This document shows, one piece after another, positions 61,105-64,000 of a DNA stretch of 64,000 bases. Under the pieces are notes generated by a model, which saw only the letters and a program-made list of their open reading frames with translations, searched no databases and was not told where the DNA came from. The DNA lies in contig NZ_JAMSCK010000001.1 of assembly GCF_023805255.1 (NCBI RefSeq), positions 372,001-436,000 on the forward strand. The letters run 5' to 3'. This stretch comes from Gramella jeungdoensis (GTDB taxonomy: Bacteria > Bacteroidota > Bacteroidia > Flavobacteriales > Flavobacteriaceae). The number at the start of each line of letters is the position of its first letter. Position 1 is the first letter of the stretch. Position numbers and translations under genes: made by a program.

Positions 61105-62322
61105 TTAGTAATCCAGCAATATCCAGCGATTCCCGGCACTTTGTATTGTAAAAACCTGCTGAGGTTTGATGCTCAGCACCTTGGAATTGGTCCTTATATC
61201 GAAAAGATCATCTCCTCCCTGGAAAATAAAGGGTTTTTCAGAATTCCCCGGCCAGTTCAACAATCGGATGATCCTTCCTTTATTGGCTGCCGAGGGAGGA
61301 ATGATCAATCCCGATATCTGATTGTTAATTCTCAGGGTCCCTATTTCATCAGTAATCGTAAAATCTCCTGTTGAACTGGTGGTAGAGGAGTAGTTTTCAA
61401 ATCCTGCATTTGCCCATGAAACCTGCCCATTCGCATTGGTCATCATTACCTGGCCTTCGGTCCCTCTCGCCGTGGGGAAGACATATTCTGTTTCGGGAGT
61501 CAGCCCAATTCCAAGTCTTCCTGCGAAATATCCGGCGAATACATTACTATTGGCATCTCCCAAAGCAATACTATAAATGCCGTATATATTTCCAACCCCC
61601 TGAACGCTTCCAATTTCTGAATAGATCCCATAATTATTGCTCTTCGCTCCAAAAGTGCGTCCAACCCGGTTGAAAATTCCATAGATATCATTGGTTCCTG
61701 TGTTCTGATAGGTTTCATTAAAAATACCATAGTGAATTCCGGTTCCGGCTCCGCCTACATTGGTCTTGATCCCATATTTGGTTCCGTTTGTAGCGCTCCG
61801 GTTGTCATTAATAATTCCATAGGTGGTCAGATTATCTGTGGCGGAGTTGGCATTATCTACTTCCAGACCTTTTTTCAGGCCAAGATCTTTACCTGTACCA
61901 ATTGCGATTTGTAATCTTGAAGTTATCTGGTCTGTTCCTATACCTACACTGGCATCCCTGTAAATAAGATCGGTGAGGTTATTCGGACTGCTGGTGGTAC
62001 CCGGTTTGTAAAAATTAGATGAAGATGCATCGGCAAGCATGGGCTTCCACTTTGTCTCTAGTGCATTCCAGTAATAAAAACCAGAATTATAACCGGGAAT
62101 GTTCTTATTCAAGAAAACAAACATCCCATGTTGCTCATTTCCGGGATTCTCGGCAGGGAATTTTTCAATTCTGGGAATGAGAATTCCATCAATATTTGCA
62201 GGATTTTCCTTGTCAGTCGCAACTATATCCAGTTGCGCGTTTGGATTTGAAGTTCCAATGCCTACTTGCGAAGAAAGAAAATGCGGAAGCAGGACGAGTA
62301 AAAAAACATAAAAATTTCTCAT
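61105..62322 (-). CDS. Secreted protein with YGI repeats, adhesin/tail-fibre-like
   Basis: About 405 residues with a signal peptide (MRNFYVFLLVLLPHFLSSQ). The mature protein opens with VGIGTSNPNAQLDIVA, a motif shared by many secreted Bacteroidota proteins that resemble tail-fibre heads. It has a central array of YGI units spaced about 15-25 residues apart (YGIINDN, YGIKTNV, YGIFNET, YGIFNRV, YGIYSEI, YGIYSIA), then a second GIGL motif and a beta-rich C-terminus (GLIIPPSAANKGRII to WILLDY). A beta-solenoid or trimeric fibre is likely but unproven, and no sorting domain for type IX secretion is evident. The ATG at 62322 opens the signal peptide. Confidence 0.75.
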   Translation of the reverse strand: MRNFYVFLLVLLPHFLSSQVGIGTSNPNAQLDIVATDKENPANIDGILIPRIEKFPAENPGNEQHGMFVFLNKNIPGYNSGFYYWNALETKWKPMLADASSSNFYKPGTTSSPNNLTDLIYRDASVGIGTDQITSRLQIAIGTGKDLGLKKGLEVDNANSATDNLTTYGIINDNRSATNGTKYGIKTNVGGAGTGIHYGIFNETYQNTGTNDIYGIFNRVGRTFGAKSNNYGIYSEIGSVQGVGNIYGIYSIALGDANSNVFAGYFAGRLGIGLTPETEYVFPTARGTEGQVMMTNANGQVSWANAGFENYSSTTSSTGDFTITDEIGTLRINNQISGLIIPPSAANKGRIIRLLNWPGNSEKPFIFQGGDDLFDIRTNSKVLSIKPQQVFTIQSAGNRWILLDY

Positions 62323-62416
62323 TGACAAACAGATTTTGTTTGCCATTTAAGTAAGGGTGAAATGCTTTAGGATCAGTCAAATATATATTAATTTCTGATA
62401 CGTAAAACAAAAAATT

Positions 62417-64000
62417 TTATACCAGTTCCTTAATTTTTTCCTGCAGTATTTTGATCTCATCCCTTAGCCTTGCAGCCTGCATAAAGTCCAGTTCTTTGGC
62501 CGCTGCTTCCATGGCTTTTCGCTTCTCCCTGATCTTTTTCTCCATCTGAGGTTTAGTAAGATACTCGGCTTCCTCTTCAGCGGCTTTAAGGTCAGGACGC
62601 TTTTCATGCTCGTAAATATCAAGTTTTTCCTTGATGAGAACACTATTGAATTTCTTAACCAGTGGTTTAGGAGTAATATTGTTTTCCTTGTTATATGCGA
62701 TTTGTTTTTCACGACGGTATTCAGTCTGGTCTATGGTCTTTTGCATACTGTCTGTGATCTTATCAGCATAAAGGATTGCTTTTCCTTCTACGTGACGGGC
62801 AGCCCGTCCAATCGTCTGCGTAAGGGAACGGTTGCTTCTAAGAAAACCTTCCTTATCGGCATCGATTATGGCCACCAGGGATACTTCAGGAAGATCAAGC
62901 CCTTCCCTTAGAAGGTTAACTCCCACCAGCACATCAAAAAGGCCTTTACGAAGATCCTGCATGATCTCAACTCTTTCCAGGGTGTCAATGTCTGAATGTA
63001 TATAGCGGCAGCGGATATCTATTCTAGTCAGATATTTCGTCAGCTCTTCTGCCATTCGTTTTGTAAGAGTGGTGACCAGGATTCTTTCGTCTTTTTCAAC
63101 TCTTTTTTGTATTTCTTCTATAAGATCATCTATCTGATTCAGGCTTGGTCTTACTTCCACTACAGGATCAAGCAGTCCGGTGGGACGTATTACCTGTTCC
63201 ACATACACACCTTCGCTTTTCTGAAGTTCATAATCTGCCGGGGTTGCACTTACATAGATTACTTGATTCTGCAAGGCTTCAAATTCCTCGAATTTCAAAG
63301 GCCGGTTATCCATTGCCGCAGGTAGTCGGAATCCATATTCCACCAATGTCTCTTTTCTGGAACGGTCACCACCATACATGGCATGCACCTGCGGAATGGT
63401 TACGTGGCTTTCGTCTACCACCATCAGGTAATCATCAGGGAAATAATCCAGCAAGCAGAAAGGCCGCGTACCGGGTTTCCTTCCGTCAAGATATCTTGAA
63501 TAGTTTTCGATTCCTGAACAGTATCCAAGTTCACGGATCATCTCCAGGTCAAAATTCGTCCTTTCGTCCAGCCGTTTCGCTTCAAGGGTTTTGCCTATAT
63601 CCTGAAAATAACTCACCTGTTTTACAAGATCATCCTGTATCTCATGTATTGCATTCTGCAGTACATCAGGCGAGGTCACGAACATATTTGCAGGATAAAT
63701 GTTCAGTCGGTCGTACTTTTCAATTACATCATTGGTGCCCGGATCAAAAGCTTCTATTTCTTCTATCTCATCCCCAAAGAAATGTATCCTGAATGCATTA
63801 TCTGCATAACTGGGGAAAACGTCAACCGTATCTCCTTTTATTCTGAAATTTCCATGGCTGAATTCCGCTTCGGTCCTGGAATAAAGGCTCTGAACCAGGC
63901 TGTGAAGAAATTTGGTTCTGGAGATCTCCATATCTCTTTCTATGGAAACCACATTTTTTCTAAATTCGACCGGGTTTCCGATACCATACAAACAGGATAC
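62417..64000 (-). CDS. uvrB: Excinuclease ABC subunit B (N-terminus beyond window)
   Basis: The visible 527 residues are the C-terminal four-fifths of UvrB. They show the end of the N-terminal region (YGIGNPVEF), the beta-hairpin/helicase part with YCSGIENYSRYLDGRKPGT, the DEAD-like VVDESHVTIPQ, helicase motifs VLVGVNLLREGLDLP and QTIGRAARH, and a C-terminal UVR domain (AKELDFMQAARLRDEIKILQ). UvrB verifies damage and loads UvrC during nucleotide excision repair. The first ~130 residues, with Walker A, lie past base 64000, and the start given by the frame at 63991 is an artefact of the cut. Confidence 0.96.
   Translation of the reverse strand, partial: VSCLYGIGNPVEFRKNVVSIERDMEISRTKFLHSLVQSLYSRTEAEFSHGNFRIKGDTVDVFPSYADNAFRIHFFGDEIEEIEAFDPGTNDVIEKYDRLNIYPANMFVTSPDVLQNAIHEIQDDLVKQVSYFQDIGKTLEAKRLDERTNFDLEMIRELGYCSGIENYSRYLDGRKPGTRPFCLLDYFPDDYLMVVDESHVTIPQVHAMYGGDRSRKETLVEYGFRLPAAMDNRPLKFEEFEALQNQVIYVSATPADYELQKSEGVYVEQVIRPTGLLDPVVEVRPSLNQIDDLIEEIQKRVEKDERILVTTLTKRMAEELTKYLTRIDIRCRYIHSDIDTLERVEIMQDLRKGLFDVLVGVNLLREGLDLPEVSLVAIIDADKEGFLRSNRSLTQTIGRAARHVEGKAILYADKITDSMQKTIDQTEYRREKQIAYNKENNITPKPLVKKFNSVLIKEKLDIYEHEKRPDLKAAEEEAEYLTKPQMEKKIREKRKAMEAAAKELDFMQAARLRDEIKILQEKIKELV

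Noticed and set aside
63145-63792. Long frame of 215 codons on the plus strand opposite uvrB
   Set aside because: It lies wholly antisense to the well-conserved uvrB coding sequence, has Pro/His/Arg-rich composition unlike its neighbours and resembles no known family.

Overview
The window reads as ordinary chromosome from a Bacteroidota (Flavobacteriaceae) bacterium, most like a marine Gramella/Christiangramia relative. The reasons are low-to-moderate GC, TAnnTTTG-type -7 promoter boxes, weak Shine-Dalgarno sites, many SPII lipoproteins and short SPI exported proteins, and family content typical of the group (UPF0173 beside menaquinone genes, tandem M20D amidohydrolases, a CAL67264-type small membrane protein, AarF next to a TetR-like gene). 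The genus is an inference. No rRNA, tRNA, CRISPR array, prophage, integrase or transposase was seen, and no gene-free gap exceeds 300 bases.

Layout. 1-5.7 kb: a DUF819 membrane protein cut by the window start, then a tight leftward operon (SPFH, PH-like membrane protein, alpha/beta hydrolase, Arc-type ribbon-helix-helix protein, HAD phosphatase), an S1/P1 nuclease, and a DoxX/AlkB pair. 5.8-13.1 kb: a TPR hybrid histidine kinase, a lipoprotein, htpG, and a TetR-like/AarF-kinase pair. 13.2-24.2 kb: S9 peptidase, KAS III, small membrane proteins, fasciclin protein, DUF4136 lipoprotein, pheT, TPR protein and an orphan lipoprotein. 24.3-30.5 kb: recG, an M1 peptidase, and two tandem patatin-like phospholipases. 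30.5-35.7 kb: a five-gene leftward operon (DsrE, two M20D amidohydrolases, FMN-binding glutamate-synthase-like protein, membrane protein). 35.8-43.9 kb: UvrD-type helicase, DUF2945, threonylcarbamoyl-AMP synthase, an HEWWH lipoprotein, OmpA lipoprotein, glycosyltransferase, HsdR-N nuclease-like protein and holA.

43.9-49.2 kb is a menaquinone locus: menA, a UPF0173 metallo-beta-lactamase-fold protein, menC, a CPBP membrane protease and menE. It is interrupted between the UPF0173 gene and menC by a four-helix-bundle (23S rRNA intervening-sequence type) gene flanked by inverted, octamer-phased repeats. 49.2-56.1 kb: M24 peptidase, DoxX, GH13 lipoprotein, M1 peptidase and acyl-CoA carboxylase beta subunit. 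56.3-64 kb: small membrane protein, DinB, ettA, DUF1456/DUF2254, Hsp20, a secreted protein with YGI repeats, and uvrB cut by the window end.

The most unusual signal is the cassette at about 45559-46043: a four-helix-bundle gene bounded by imperfect inverted arms built from 8-bp units of pattern NNNTGGAT, sitting exactly between the stop codon of one gene and the start codon of menC. A second, ORF-less region at 58737-58870 shows the same architecture with 7-bp units (NNNRCTT). These may belong to a class of phased-repeat elements worth a genome-wide search.
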